64,000 bases of DNA from Pseudomonadota bacterium (GCA_023423655.1 JAFAFE010000006.1:806001-870000), one strand, 5' to 3'. Shown: positions 24,270 through 32,424, numbered from the stretch's first letter. Notes: generated by a model from the sequence alone, not told the origin. Translations and numbers: made by a program.

Positions 24270-24569
24270 ATGACGAAATATTCCGCCCTTATCGCGCTCG
24301 CCTCGTCCAGCTTGGTGCTGGGCGGCTGTGTCAGCACTGCGGCCAGCGTTGTTAAAGCCCCGTTCAAAGCCGTCGGCCAAGCCGCCGATTGGGCGACCAC
24401 CAGCCAGGACGAAGCCGACCGCAATCTGGGCCGTAAAGTGCGCAAGCAGCAGGAGGAAGAGGGCAAAGCCATCCGCCGCTGCCAGAAAAATCCCGACCGC
24501 GAAGAATGTGCGGAATTGCGCCAGAAGGGGCTGTTACCGACGGACGGGCAAGCTGCGCAGCCGAATTAA
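24270..24569 (+). CDS. Small lipoprotein, uncharacterised
   Basis: 99 residues. A lipoprotein signal peptide (ALIALASSSLVLGGC, modified Cys at 20) leads into a helical, charged region (ADRNLGRKVRKQQEEEGKAIRRC) that ends with a second pair of Cys (RRCQKNPDREECAEL) likely joined by a disulfide. Such short lipoproteins are common in sphingomonads; the function is unknown. Likely outer-membrane, since no Asp follows the Cys. A hairpin repeat at 24600 separates it from the convergent Sua5 gene. Confidence 0.8.
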   Translation: MTKYSALIALASSSLVLGGCVSTAASVVKAPFKAVGQAADWATTSQDEADRNLGRKVRKQQEEEGKAIRRCQKNPDREECAELRQKGLLPTDGQAAQPN

Positions 24570-24599
24570 ATTTAGGGGGTAGCGGGCGTTTTCGGCATC

Positions 24600-24628
24600 T
24601 ATCCCTTCTCCCATCAAGGGAGAAGGAT
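24600..24628. repeat. Solo hairpin repeat, CCTTCTCCC type
   Basis: A single unit (CCCTTCTCCC-atcaa-GGGAGAAGG) of the family that occurs as pairs at 8744-8925 and 12864-13049. It lies between two convergent genes and is well placed to stop transcription from both sides. Confidence 0.7.
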
Positions 24629-24636
24629 GTGGAGAC

Positions 24637-25593
24637 TCATACCGCCGCGCGGCGTAGGCGGTCGTTAATCGCTTGGCCCAGCCCCGATGCGGGGATTGGC
24701 ACCACGCCGATCTGCGCTGCATCGCTCGCATCCCCCGCATGAAGCGCGTCGAACAAGCGGCTGGCTGCCTCGGTCAAATCGCCCGCCGCGCTTAAATTAT
24801 AATCGCCCCCCATCGCGCCAAAGCCGATCAGGAAGCGGTCGGGAGCGGGGGCGGTGCAGTCAAGCTGGACCGGCTTGCCCGGTGCATAATGGCTGGCAAG
24901 CTGTCCCGGCGCGGTGATGGTCCCGCTATTGTCGGTGCGGACGGGTAAGCCGGTGACGGCTTCCAAATCCTCAATCGTGACGGGGCCGGGGCGCAGCAGC
25001 AGGAGATGGTCGCCGCGCGGCGCAACGATGGTCGATTCCAGCCCCGCCGGACAAGGCCCTGCATCGATCACTAGCGGAATGCGCCCTTCAAGGCTTGCAA
25101 CGACATGGGCCGCGCTGCTCGGGCTAATGCGCCCGCTGGCATTGGCCGACGGGGCGGCAAGCGGGCGGCCTGTTGCCGCAATGGCCGCCTGCATCGCCGG
25201 ATGCGCAGGACAGCGCAGCGCAATGGTGTCGAGCCCTGCGGTGGCAATGCTCGCAATGCTATGGCCTGCGCGCTGCGGCAGCACCAAGGTTAGCGGCCCC
25301 GGCCAGAAATGCGCGGCAAGCCTGTCCGCCAGTTCATCGAAATGCGCAATCTCCCCCGCCATCGCACGGTCGCGCACATGGACGATGAGCGGATTGAAGC
25401 TGGGCCGCCCTTTGGCTTCATAAATGCGCGCGACGGCGTGGCGGTTGGTGGCGTCGGCGGCAAGGCCATAGACTGTCTCGGTCGGCACCGCGACCGGCTC
25501 TCCGGCCAGCAGCAGACGCGCAGCTTCCTCAATCGCTGCCGCGCCATAGGGCATGATTTTGGTACCAAAGTAGGGGTTTGAGCCGCTGGCCAT
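24637..25593 (-). CDS. sua5: L-threonylcarbamoyladenylate synthase (Sua5 type)
   Basis: 318 residues. It makes threonylcarbamoyl-AMP for the t6A37 modification of ANN-decoding tRNAs. The YrdC/Sua5 domain fills about 15-200: AVPTETVYGLAADA, KGRPSFNPLIVHV, FWPGPLTLVLP and LAAPSANASGRISPSSA are all family blocks. A C-terminal Sua5-specific domain (about 230-318, from PGQLASHYAPGKPV) makes it Sua5 rather than the short TsaC. ATG 25593 keeps the usual residues ahead of the PYGAAAIEEAARLL helix; ATG 25554 is an alternative. Confidence 0.92.
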   Translation of the reverse strand: MASGSNPYFGTKIMPYGAAAIEEAARLLLAGEPVAVPTETVYGLAADATNRHAVARIYEAKGRPSFNPLIVHVRDRAMAGEIAHFDELADRLAAHFWPGPLTLVLPQRAGHSIASIATAGLDTIALRCPAHPAMQAAIAATGRPLAAPSANASGRISPSSAAHVVASLEGRIPLVIDAGPCPAGLESTIVAPRGDHLLLLRPGPVTIEDLEAVTGLPVRTDNSGTITAPGQLASHYAPGKPVQLDCTAPAPDRFLIGFGAMGGDYNLSAAGDLTEAASRLFDALHAGDASDAAQIGVVPIPASGLGQAINDRLRRAAV

Positions 25594-25647
25594 GCCACGC
25601 TATAGCCAACGAATCACCTCCCTTTCCAACGAAAAGTAGTATCAATC

Positions 25648-27396
25648 ATGACCTATACGCCCCCCGTCAGCGAACAACGCTTTCTCCTCGACCATATCGT
25701 CAAGATTGACGAACTGGCGAGCCATGCGCGCTTTGGCGATGCGACGCCGGATATGGTCGATGCGATCCTCACCGGTATTGGCGAATTTGCGGCGGAAGAA
25801 TATGCACCGACCAACCGCGTCGGGGACACGCATAATCCCAAATGGCAGGACGGCACCGTCACCATGCCGCCGGGGTTCAAACAGGCCTATCAGAATTTCG
25901 TCGCCAATGGCTGGGGCGGCTTGAACGGTCCCGTTGATTTTGGCGGGCAGGGCTTGCCCTATGCGCTTTATACCGCGCTGATCGAGGATCTGGGGACGGC
26001 CAATATGGGCTTCACGCTCATCAATATCCTGACCCCCGGCGCGATTGAAAGCCTTATCCATCACGGCACGCCGGAACAGCAGAATAAGTGGCTGCCCAAG
26101 CTTGTGTCGGGCGAATGGAACGGCACGATGAACCTGACCGAACCGCAAGCCGGATCGGATGTGGGCGCGCTCAAAACCACCGCGACCCCGATCACCGAAG
26201 GCGACCATGCGGGCAAATACAAGATTAAAGGCACCAAGATTTTCATCACCTTTGGCGAGCATGACCTGACCGACAATATCGTCCATCTGGTGCTCGCGCG
26301 CACACCCGGAGCGCCGGAAGGCACGCGCGGTATTTCGCTGTTCATCGTGCCCAAACATCATGTCAATGACGATGGCAGCATCGGCGCGCCCAATGATGTG
26401 CGCTGTGTCTCGATCGAACATAAGCTCGGCATCCACGGATCGCCCACTTGCGTTATGTCTTATGGCGATAATGACGATTGTATCGGCGAGCTGATCGGCG
26501 GCGAATTTGGTGGCATCAAAGCGATGTTCACGATGATGAATAATGCGCGGCTGAATGTTGGCAACCAAGGCATCCAGATTGCTGAAGCAGCTACGCAAAA
26601 AGCCGTGGAATATGCGAAAGAACGCATCCAGTCGCCGCGCGCCGGAAGCGGTGACAAAAACCCCGTCGCGATTATCGAACATCCCGATGTGCGCCGGATG
26701 CTGCTGCGCATGAAAGCACAGACCGAAGCGGCGCGTGCGCTCATTTATTATGCGGCTGGTCAGGTGGACCGCGCGGCGCTTGGCCTTGATGGCGCGCAAA
26801 GCCGCCTCGATGTGCTGATCCCGCTCGCCAAGGCGCACGCGACCGACATCGGTTGCGAAGTGTCGAGCATAGGCGTTCAGGTACATGGCGGCATGGGCTT
26901 CATCGAAGAAACCGGCGCGGCGCAATTTTATCGCGATGCGCGCATTGCGCCTATCTATGAAGGCACCAATGGCATTCAGGCCGCGGACCTTGTGGGCCGC
27001 AAGATGAGCATGGATAATGGCGCGGCGCTCGACAATTTGATTGCCGACATCAAGAAAGATGCGGGCGCCGAACAGGGCCTCGCCGCGCTGGCCGAAGCGG
27101 TCACACATACCGTGCAATGGATGCGCTCGGCCAATGTCGATGACAAGCTGGCGGGCAGCTATCCGCTGCTCACCATGTTGTCGGTCGCGACCTGCGGCTG
27201 GCTGATGCTGCAAGAGGCGGGGATCGCCAAAGCGGCGCTTGGCGATGATCCCGACAATGCGTTCCTCCAAGCCAAGCTGGTGACGACCCGCTTCTATCTC
27301 GACCGTATCGTACCCGAAGCCTTGGGCCTTGCCTCGCAGGCGGTCGGTGGTGCGCAATTGCTGTACGCTTTGGATGCGGACAAGCTGTTCGGCTAA
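25648..27396 (+). CDS. Acyl-CoA dehydrogenase, large form
   Basis: 582-residue FAD enzyme that forms the alpha-beta double bond in acyl-CoA. Beyond the standard fold (TEPQAGSDVGALKT flavin region at about 165-180, ITFGEHDLTDNIVH, and VQVHGGMGFIEETGAAQFYRDARIAPIYEGTNGIQ holding the catalytic Glu), it has the extra C-terminal helical domain (about 470-582) of the long acyl-CoA dehydrogenases, the group that includes DmdC and AcdH-like enzymes. Chain-length preference cannot be told. It stands alone and likely serves the pathway fed by fadD. Confidence 0.92.
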   Translation: MTYTPPVSEQRFLLDHIVKIDELASHARFGDATPDMVDAILTGIGEFAAEEYAPTNRVGDTHNPKWQDGTVTMPPGFKQAYQNFVANGWGGLNGPVDFGGQGLPYALYTALIEDLGTANMGFTLINILTPGAIESLIHHGTPEQQNKWLPKLVSGEWNGTMNLTEPQAGSDVGALKTTATPITEGDHAGKYKIKGTKIFITFGEHDLTDNIVHLVLARTPGAPEGTRGISLFIVPKHHVNDDGSIGAPNDVRCVSIEHKLGIHGSPTCVMSYGDNDDCIGELIGGEFGGIKAMFTMMNNARLNVGNQGIQIAEAATQKAVEYAKERIQSPRAGSGDKNPVAIIEHPDVRRMLLRMKAQTEAARALIYYAAGQVDRAALGLDGAQSRLDVLIPLAKAHATDIGCEVSSIGVQVHGGMGFIEETGAAQFYRDARIAPIYEGTNGIQAADLVGRKMSMDNGAALDNLIADIKKDAGAEQGLAALAEAVTHTVQWMRSANVDDKLAGSYPLLTMLSVATCGWLMLQEAGIAKAALGDDPDNAFLQAKLVTTRFYLDRIVPEALGLASQAVGGAQLLYALDADKLFG

Positions 27397-27455
27397 TATA
27401 ATCCTATTCGTGGGGTCCACGAAAGCAGGAACCCATCGCCTAGAGCCTGTGCTGA

Positions 27456-27563
27456 TTAGGTTGATGCACATCCGGAGTTTCTGAGATAATTGGCACATTG
27501 GTGCGGAAGGAACGCGTCGAGGAGTTGGCTGTTGACCGGACCGTCAAACTGGACAACGCACAT
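27456..27563 (-). pseudogene. Remnant of an IS630-type transposase C-terminus
   Basis: A 35-codon open stretch (from MCVVQFDGPVNSQLLDAF to LRNSGCAST, stop at 27456) ends like IS630-family transposases, in which a final DxFxPxECxNYxxxAGY-like helix is typical: here DAFLPHQCANYLRNSGCAST. The rest of the element is missing and no terminal inverted repeats are evident. It lies in the 326-nt gap between the acyl-CoA dehydrogenase and thioesterase genes. The call rests on a short similarity and is tentative. Confidence 0.45.
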
Positions 27564-27589
27564 TTAGGTCTTGAGCGAAGCGATAAGGC

Positions 27590-27714
27590 CTTAGTCGTAG
27601 TGGGATGGGGTCTCGCGGTTTACCCCGCGCCAGACCGGCCGCCCCCACCCCACTGCGCCTAGTTCGTTACGCTCACAAGGCTTCGTACGCCCCTCCCCTG
27701 AAGGAGTAAGGGCT
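27590..27714. repeat. Palindromic repeat, CCCCTCCCCTGAAGG type (degenerate copy)
   Basis: AGGCCTTAGTCGTAGTGGGATGGGGT and CCCCACCCCACTGCG with a CCCCTCCCCTGAAGGAG end. The GTCGTAGTGGG and CCCCTCCCCTGAAGG modules are shared with 35769-35909 and 40672-40822, so this is a member of the same dispersed family. Confidence 0.6.
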
Positions 27715-27722
27715 ATAAGGTT

Positions 27723-28124
27723 TCAATCCCCCAAAAATATCTCGATAATATCTGGCCGCACGCGCAACGGCCGTCCGGTTTCCCTGTCCAACATCGCCCA
27801 AGTGGTGCGTGCGCGGACATGGGGTTTGCCTGTCGGTCCGACCATTTCGACGATACGGTCAAAGCGGGCGCCTTTGGGCGGGTCGGGAATCCAGGTGCGC
27901 GCCGTCACGCTCTCGTTGGGGAGCAAGGCGCGCAGATAGTCAATCTCGTGCCGCACCACGACCCACACATAAGCATCGACCGCATCTTGCGGCGCATGGG
28001 CGCGCCAATGGCCGGTCGCGACGTCCTGAATCCATTTGACCCAGACGGCGTTGTTCACATGGCCGAGCTCATCAATATCGTCGGGGCCTGCGGTGAAGCT
28101 TAGCTCAAAGGCGGCGTTACTCAC
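27723..28124 (-). CDS. Acyl-CoA thioesterase, 4HBT hotdog family
   Basis: 133 residues. DIDELGHVNNAVWVKWIQDVA is the 4-hydroxybenzoyl-CoA thioesterase-type active-site helix with the Asp/His/Asn pattern; EIDYLRALLPNESVTARTWI is the second conserved block. It hydrolyses a CoA thioester; the substrate is unknown. The start is GTG at 28124, overlapping the pyruvate kinase stop by 4 nt (GTGA), so it is translated from the pyk mRNA. Confidence 0.86.
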   Translation of the reverse strand: MSNAAFELSFTAGPDDIDELGHVNNAVWVKWIQDVATGHWRAHAPQDAVDAYVWVVVRHEIDYLRALLPNESVTARTWIPDPPKGARFDRIVEMVGPTGKPHVRARTTWAMLDRETGRPLRVRPDIIEIFLGD

Positions 28125-29578
28125 TTATGCTCCTTCAACTCCGTGCCGGTTAGCGTCGCGACATGCAGCACATTGGTCGACCCCGGCGTCCCGAACGGCA
28201 CACCCGCCATCATGATAAGCTTCGACCCTGCCGTGCCGATATGGTGGCGCAAGGCCATGCGCTTGCCCTTGGCGATCATTTCTTCAAAGGAATCAATATC
28301 CTTGGTCCTCACGGCATGGGCGCCCCATAGCAGCCCCAAGCGCCGCGCGGTTTCCTGTCGCGGGGTAAGCACAAGGATCGGCACCGGCGGGCGTTCGCGC
28401 GCAATGCGCCGCGCAGTCGATCCCGATACGGTAAAGCAGATGATGCCATCCGAACCGATCACCGGAATCATCTTGGCGGCGGCTTCCGACAAAGCGTCAG
28501 CGGTGGTCGCATCGGGCTTGGTTTCGGTGAAATTGACCCGTGCCTGATAGCCGGGATCCTGCTCCACCTGCGTTGCGATCCGGTCCATGATGGTGACGGC
28601 TTCGACCGGATAGCTGCCCGCGGCGGTCTCCGCCGACAACATAATCGCATCCGCCCCGTCATAGACGGCGGTGGCCACGTCCGACACTTCGGCGCGGGTC
28701 GGGGTGGGCGTCACAATCATCGATTCGAGCATTTGCGTCGCGACAATCACCGGACGGCCCATGCGCCGCGCGGTCGCGACAATCTGTTTCTGGATCGGCG
28801 GCACCGCCCAAGGCGGCAACTCGACGCCCAGATCGCCGCGCGCAACCATCACGCCGTCGCACAGCTCGATAATTTCTTCCAAACGGTCAATCGCGGCAGG
28901 CTTTTCGATTTTCGCCAGCAACGCGGCTTTGCCGCCGATGATGCGCCGCGCTTCGGCAACATCTTCGGGGCGCTGCACGAAGGAAAGCGCGACCCAATCG
29001 ACGCCCTGTTCCAGCGCAAAGGCCAAGTCCGTGCGGTCCTTATCGGTCAGCGCGGGGATCGGCACCACGACATCGGGGACGTTAAGCCCCTTGCGGTCGG
29101 ACAATTTGCCGCCGACTTCAACCATGGTCAGCACATGGTCGGGATGGATTTCGGTCACGCGCAGCACCAGCTTGCCATCATCGAGCAGCAACCGCGCGCC
29201 CGTTTCCAGCGCGTCGAAAATTTCCTGATGCGGGAGGGTAACGCGGCTGGCGTCCCCCGGCGCGGGGTCGCGGTCGAGGCGGAAACTTTGCCCCGTCTCC
29301 AGCATCACGCTCCCGTCCGCAAATTTGCCGACGCGCAATTTCGGGCCTTGAAGGTCGACAAGGATGGTCGTCGGGCGGTGCAATTCCTTTTCCAGCGCGC
29401 GGATCGACTGGATGACAGCCGCATGGATGTCATGCTCGCCATGGCTCATATTGACGCGAAACGCGTCGGCCCCAGCCAGAAAAAGCGTGCGGATCATATC
29501 GGGATTGGCGCTCGCCGGCCCCAAAGTTGCCAGAATTTTGACCTTGCGGCTGCGCGGACTGAAATATTGAACCACCAT
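28121..29578 (-). CDS. pyk: Pyruvate kinase
   Basis: 485 residues; converts phosphoenolpyruvate plus ADP to pyruvate plus ATP at the end of glycolysis. KILATLGPASANP, FRVNMSHGEHD, the catalytic LAKIEKPAAIDRLEEI, MVARGDLGVELP and ATQMLESMI are all intact, and the C-terminal regulatory domain is present (FTVSGSTARRIARERPP). ATG 29578 is chosen because AAAAGGA lies 4-9 nt before it; further upstream in-frame ATGs give a non-conserved tail. It heads an operon with the thioesterase. Confidence 0.95.
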   Translation of the reverse strand: MVVQYFSPRSRKVKILATLGPASANPDMIRTLFLAGADAFRVNMSHGEHDIHAAVIQSIRALEKELHRPTTILVDLQGPKLRVGKFADGSVMLETGQSFRLDRDPAPGDASRVTLPHQEIFDALETGARLLLDDGKLVLRVTEIHPDHVLTMVEVGGKLSDRKGLNVPDVVVPIPALTDKDRTDLAFALEQGVDWVALSFVQRPEDVAEARRIIGGKAALLAKIEKPAAIDRLEEIIELCDGVMVARGDLGVELPPWAVPPIQKQIVATARRMGRPVIVATQMLESMIVTPTPTRAEVSDVATAVYDGADAIMLSAETAAGSYPVEAVTIMDRIATQVEQDPGYQARVNFTETKPDATTADALSEAAAKMIPVIGSDGIICFTVSGSTARRIARERPPVPILVLTPRQETARRLGLLWGAHAVRTKDIDSFEEMIAKGKRMALRHHIGTAGSKLIMMAGVPFGTPGSTNVLHVATLTGTELKEHK

Positions 29579-29856
29579 AAATCCTTTTGACGTAGAGGCG
29601 CTTGCCGGGTGCGTGCAGGGCAATTTTGGGGCGCCTGCAGGTCGCTAGCAGATTGCTTGCTCATGGCGCAGCCTCCGGTCGAACGCAAGTTTCCCGCGCG
29701 TGGCCTGATGTCGGCCGGTATTTTACGCGGGTTCATGTCATCCTGATGACCAGCCGCCGGTAAATAGCCCCCCACCGGAGGCAAATATCTTGCCGCCCCC
29801 GCCCCGCCCGCCTATCGCGTCGCCAACTGATTCTAATTCATAATGGAGAATATCAA

Positions 29857-30099
29857 ATGAGCGAGGGCAATGTCGCCGCCGACCAACTGCGTCTTTTCAT
29901 CGAGCGCATCGAGCGTCTGGAAGAAGAAAAGAAAGGCATCGCCGACGATATTCGCGACGTCTATCTGGAAGCCAAAGCGCAAGGCTATGACCCCAAAATC
30001 ATGCGCCAGATCGTCCGCCTGCGCAAAATGCAGCCGCATGACCGCATGGAAATGGAAGCCATTCTGGAAACCTATAAGGCGGCGCTGGGTATTGAGTAA
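29857..30099 (+). CDS. gapR: DUF2312 nucleoid-associated protein, GapR type
   Basis: 80 residues, mostly helical, with the conserved DQLRLFIERIERLEEEKKGIADDIRDVYLEAKAQGYDPKIMRQIVRLRKM core. In Caulobacter GapR binds overtwisted, AT-rich DNA ahead of replication forks and stimulates gyrase; this gene shows the same length and core, so the function is transferred by family. GGAG precedes the ATG by 8 nt. The stop codon lies in a 21-bp tandem duplication (30084-30125), and a palindromic repeat follows at once. Start of 29579-29856 has no other gene. Confidence 0.93.
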   Translation: MSEGNVAADQLRLFIERIERLEEEKKGIADDIRDVYLEAKAQGYDPKIMRQIVRLRKMQPHDRMEMEAILETYKAALGIE

Positions 30100-30126
30100 T
30101 ATATGCTGGGTATCGAGTAATATATA

Positions 30127-30219
30127 TCGTCATCCCCGGCTTGACCGGGGATCCATCTCCTGACCGTCGGGTTTACGGCACAGTCGGGAGATGGATACCC
30201 GCCTTCGCGGGTATGACGA
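30127..30219. repeat. Palindromic repeat, TCGTCATCCCC type (copy 1)
   Basis: TCGTCATCCCCGGC-ttga-CCGGGGA opens and GCGGGTATGACGA closes the element; the centre CCATCTCC...GGGAGATGG pairs too, giving a three-hairpin palindrome of 93 bp. A similar 93-bp copy in opposite orientation lies at 30585-30677, so the two bracket ybjQ. Confidence 0.8.
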
Positions 30220-30251
30220 AATTGGATAAACTCACAATAGGAGCCTCCCCC

Positions 30252-30569
30252 ATGATCGTCACCACCACCGCCCTTATCGAAGGGCAGCCTGTCCGCCACT
30301 ATTATGGCATTGTCACCGGTGAGGTGATTGTCGGCGCGAACCTGTTCCGCGATTTGTTTGCGAGTGTGCGCGACATTGTGGGGGGCCGGTCGGGCGCCTA
30401 TGAAGATGTGCTTGCCCGCGCGCGGGTGGAAGCGATTGACGAGATGAAGGCGGCAGCGGCCAAGCTTAGTGCCAATGCGGTGATCGGCGTCGATCTCGAC
30501 TATGAAGTGCTGGGCAGCAGCGGATCAATGTTGATGGTTTCGGTGAGCGGGACCGCGGTTTCGGTTTGA
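30252..30569 (+). CDS. ybjQ: YbjQ/UPF0145 (DUF74) family protein
   Basis: 105 residues. The pattern MIVTTTALIEGQPVRHYYGIVTGEVIVGANLFRDLFASVRDIVGGRSGAYE with AVIGVDLDYEVLG is that of the YbjQ family, cytosolic proteins of unclear role that may bind metals. AGGAG lies 9 nt before ATG 30252; longer in-frame starts would begin inside the preceding repeat and were rejected. The gene is bracketed by inverted copies of a palindromic repeat. Confidence 0.88.
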   Translation: MIVTTTALIEGQPVRHYYGIVTGEVIVGANLFRDLFASVRDIVGGRSGAYEDVLARARVEAIDEMKAAAAKLSANAVIGVDLDYEVLGSSGSMLMVSVSGTAVSV

Positions 30570-30584
30570 ATCCATAAGAACCCC

Positions 30585-30677
30585 TCGTCATTCCCGCGAA
30601 AGCGGGAACCCATCTCCGGACCGTGCGGCAAACCGTTGGGTCGGGAGATGGATCCCCGATCAAGTCGGGGATGACGA
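30585..30677. repeat. Palindromic repeat, TCGTCATTCCC type (copy 2)
   Basis: TCGTCATTCCCGCGAAAGCGGGAA opens and TCGGGGATGACGA closes a 93-bp palindrome with central CCATCTCC...GGGAGATGG. Its reverse complement aligns well with copy 1 (shared GGTTT and CGGCAC core). It lies between ybjQ and yebC and may act as a transcription stop. Confidence 0.8.
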
Positions 30678-30805
30678 AGGGTAGGAATGAAAACGCAGAT
30701 AAAACTGCACACTGTGTCCCCCGCGCATAGTTATTGAAATTTTCCCCTCCGATGCGCTAAGGCGCGGCCACCTTTTTTATTCCTATCATGACAGGAGCTG
30801 AGCCC

Positions 30806-31552
30806 GTGGCCGGCCATTCAAAATTCAAAAATATCATGCACCGCAAAGGTGCGCAGGACAAAAAACGTTCTGCTATGTTCTCCAAGCTGAGCCGCGAAAT
30901 CACCGTGGCGGCCAAGATGGGGATGCCCGATCCCGACATGAACCCGCGTCTGCGCCTCGCGGTCAATGCCGCTAAAGCGCAATCGATGCCGAAGGATAAT
31001 ATCCAGCGTGCGATCGACAAAGCGGCAGCAGCAGGCGGCGAAAATTACGAAGAAGTGCGCTATGAAGGCTATGGCCCCGGCGGCACCGCGATCATCGTCG
31101 AGGCGCTCACCGACAACCGCAACCGCACCGCGACCAATGTGCGCACCGCCTTCAGCAAGAATGGCGGTAATCTGGGCGCATCGGGCGCGGTGAGCCACGG
31201 CTTTAACCGCATGGGCCTCATCACCTATCCGGCGAGCGTCGGCGACCATGACAAGGTGTTCGAAGCCGCGTTGGAAGCGGGCGCGGAAGATGTGGAATCG
31301 AGCGAAGACGGCCACGAAATCTGGACCGCGCAGGATGGCTTGCACGAAGTCGCCAAAGCGATGGAAGCCAGCCTTGGCGAAGCGGAATCGGCCAAACTCG
31401 CATGGAAACCCACGCTGATGAGCGAAGTCACCGACGAACAAACCGCGACCACCTTGTTCAAACTCATCGACGCCCTGGATGATGATGATGACGTCCAGAC
31501 CGTGTGGGGCAATTACGACATCCCCGACGATATTATGGCGAAGTTGGGATGA
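30806..31552 (+). CDS. yebC: YebC/PmpR family transcriptional regulator or translation factor
   Basis: 248 residues. The GTG at 30806 is the start because the protein then begins VAGHSKFKNIMHRKGAQDKKRS, the universal YebC N-terminus, and AGGAG lies 8 nt upstream; an ATG at 30788 adds six residues ahead of it. Conserved blocks include LSREITVAAKMG, MPKDNIQRAIDKA and YEGYGPGGTAIIVE. YebC proteins are reported both as DNA-binding regulators and as factors relieving ribosome stalling on proline runs. It heads the yebC-ruvC run, a typical arrangement. Confidence 0.94.
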   Translation: MAGHSKFKNIMHRKGAQDKKRSAMFSKLSREITVAAKMGMPDPDMNPRLRLAVNAAKAQSMPKDNIQRAIDKAAAAGGENYEEVRYEGYGPGGTAIIVEALTDNRNRTATNVRTAFSKNGGNLGASGAVSHGFNRMGLITYPASVGDHDKVFEAALEAGAEDVESSEDGHEIWTAQDGLHEVAKAMEASLGEAESAKLAWKPTLMSEVTDEQTATTLFKLIDALDDDDDVQTVWGNYDIPDDIMAKLG

Positions 31553-31559
31553 TATATCT

Positions 31560-31662
31560 CCCCTCCCGCTTGCGGGAGGGGTCGGGGGAGGGCCTGTTTA
31601 TTAAGCCCGCTCTCCGACCCGGCAACCTGCCCTCCCCAAACCCCTCCCGCAAGCGGGAGGGG
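31560..31662. repeat. Palindromic repeat, CCCCTCCCGC type, abutting ruvC
   Basis: CCCCTCCCGCTTGCGGGAGGGG (31560-31581) and CCCCTCCCGCAAGCGGGAGGGG (31641-31662) are two nearly identical hairpins around TCGGGGGAGGG/CCCTCCCC and GCCCGCT spacers. The right-hand hairpin ends 5 nt before the ruvC ATG, so its GGGAGGGG is the only Shine-Dalgarno sequence for ruvC. Confidence 0.8.
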
Positions 31663-31667
31663 CTAAT

Positions 31668-32153
31668 ATGATCATCCTCGGTCTTGATCCCGGGCTTGGC
31701 ACGACCGGTTGGGGCGTGATTGGGGCGGAAGGCAACCGCTTGTCGCATATCGCCAACGGGCAGGTGAAGACCGACCCCAAGCTCGCGCTCCCTGAACGGC
31801 TCTACCGGCTCGACAAGGAATTGACCGACATTCTCGCGCAATATGCGCCGGACACGGTCGCGGTCGAGGAAGTGTTCAGCAACACCAACCCGCAATCGAC
31901 GTTAAAGCTGGGGCAAGCACGCGGCGTGGTGCTGCTCGGCGCGGCGCGCTATGGCGTTCCGGTCGGTGAATATGCTGCACGTGCGGTTAAGAAAGCCGTG
32001 GTCGGTGTCGGCAATGCGGACAAGGCGCAAATCCAAGCGATGGTCCAGCGCCTCCTCCCCGGTGTCAAACTTACCGGCCCCGACGCCGCCGACGCCCTAG
32101 CCGTCGCCATCACCCACGCCCACCATGCGCAGAGTGCGAAACGGTTGGGGTGA
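31668..32153 (+). CDS. ruvC: Holliday junction resolvase RuvC
   Basis: 161-residue endonuclease that cuts four-way junctions with RuvAB. Acidic catalytic residues are Asp7 (GLDPGLGTTGWG), Glu67/Glu68 (VAVEEVF), Asp139 and Asp142 (GPDAADALA); the LGQARGVVLL helix is standard. The start at 31668 is forced by the conserved N-terminus. Its ribosome binding site, GGGAGGGG, lies inside the terminal hairpin of the preceding palindromic repeat. It follows yebC in the same direction but is separated from ruvA by 735 nt with other genes. Confidence 0.95.
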   Translation: MIILGLDPGLGTTGWGVIGAEGNRLSHIANGQVKTDPKLALPERLYRLDKELTDILAQYAPDTVAVEEVFSNTNPQSTLKLGQARGVVLLGAARYGVPVGEYAARAVKKAVVGVGNADKAQIQAMVQRLLPGVKLTGPDAADALAVAITHAHHAQSAKRLG

Positions 32154-32157
32154 GTCA

Positions 32158-32361
32158 TCACTTGTTTTGAGTATTCTGACTCGGCTTTTTGAACATATGT
32201 GAGTCAGTGGAATTCAAAAATTTGAATTGCGGAGACGGAGAACTTTGCCTCCGTCCCCATTCAGAAACCGCAGGTCCAGTTGCAACATACGGTATATCAC
32301 ACATTCGCTGTGTTTGAGTCACATAGGTGCAATCGCTGTCCGATTCAAACATCCTAAGCAT
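32158..32361 (-). CDS. Possible small AT-rich orphan gene
   Basis: 67-codon frame (MLRMFESDSDCTYVTQTQRMCDIPYV...), with AGGA 8 nt before the ATG. It has no signal peptide or recognised family and an unusually AT-rich base use for the window; the protein contains two Cys and many Ser/Gln/Asn. It is convergent with ruvC, 4 nt between stops, and lies downstream of the sRNA terminator. Coding potential is uncertain. Confidence 0.35.
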   Translation of the reverse strand: MLRMFESDSDCTYVTQTQRMCDIPYVATGPAVSEWGRRQSSPSPQFKFLNSTDSHMFKKPSQNTQNK

Positions 32362-32424
32362 TATTTCATTCCTATACAGTATATCTGAATTTATCTTGCT
32401 CGGCTCTATAGGATGAGCTACAGA

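Noticed and set aside
25642..27498. 618-codon open frame opposite the acyl-CoA dehydrogenase gene
   Set aside because: It is the mirror of a strongly conserved gene in GC-rich DNA, where antisense frames stay open by codon bias; the translation is Arg/His-rich and matches no family. Its first codons come from the IS remnant region.
29494..29784. 96-codon frame upstream of and overlapping the pyruvate kinase start
   Set aside because: It partly reads pyk in another frame, and the non-overlapping part has no family resemblance or start signal.
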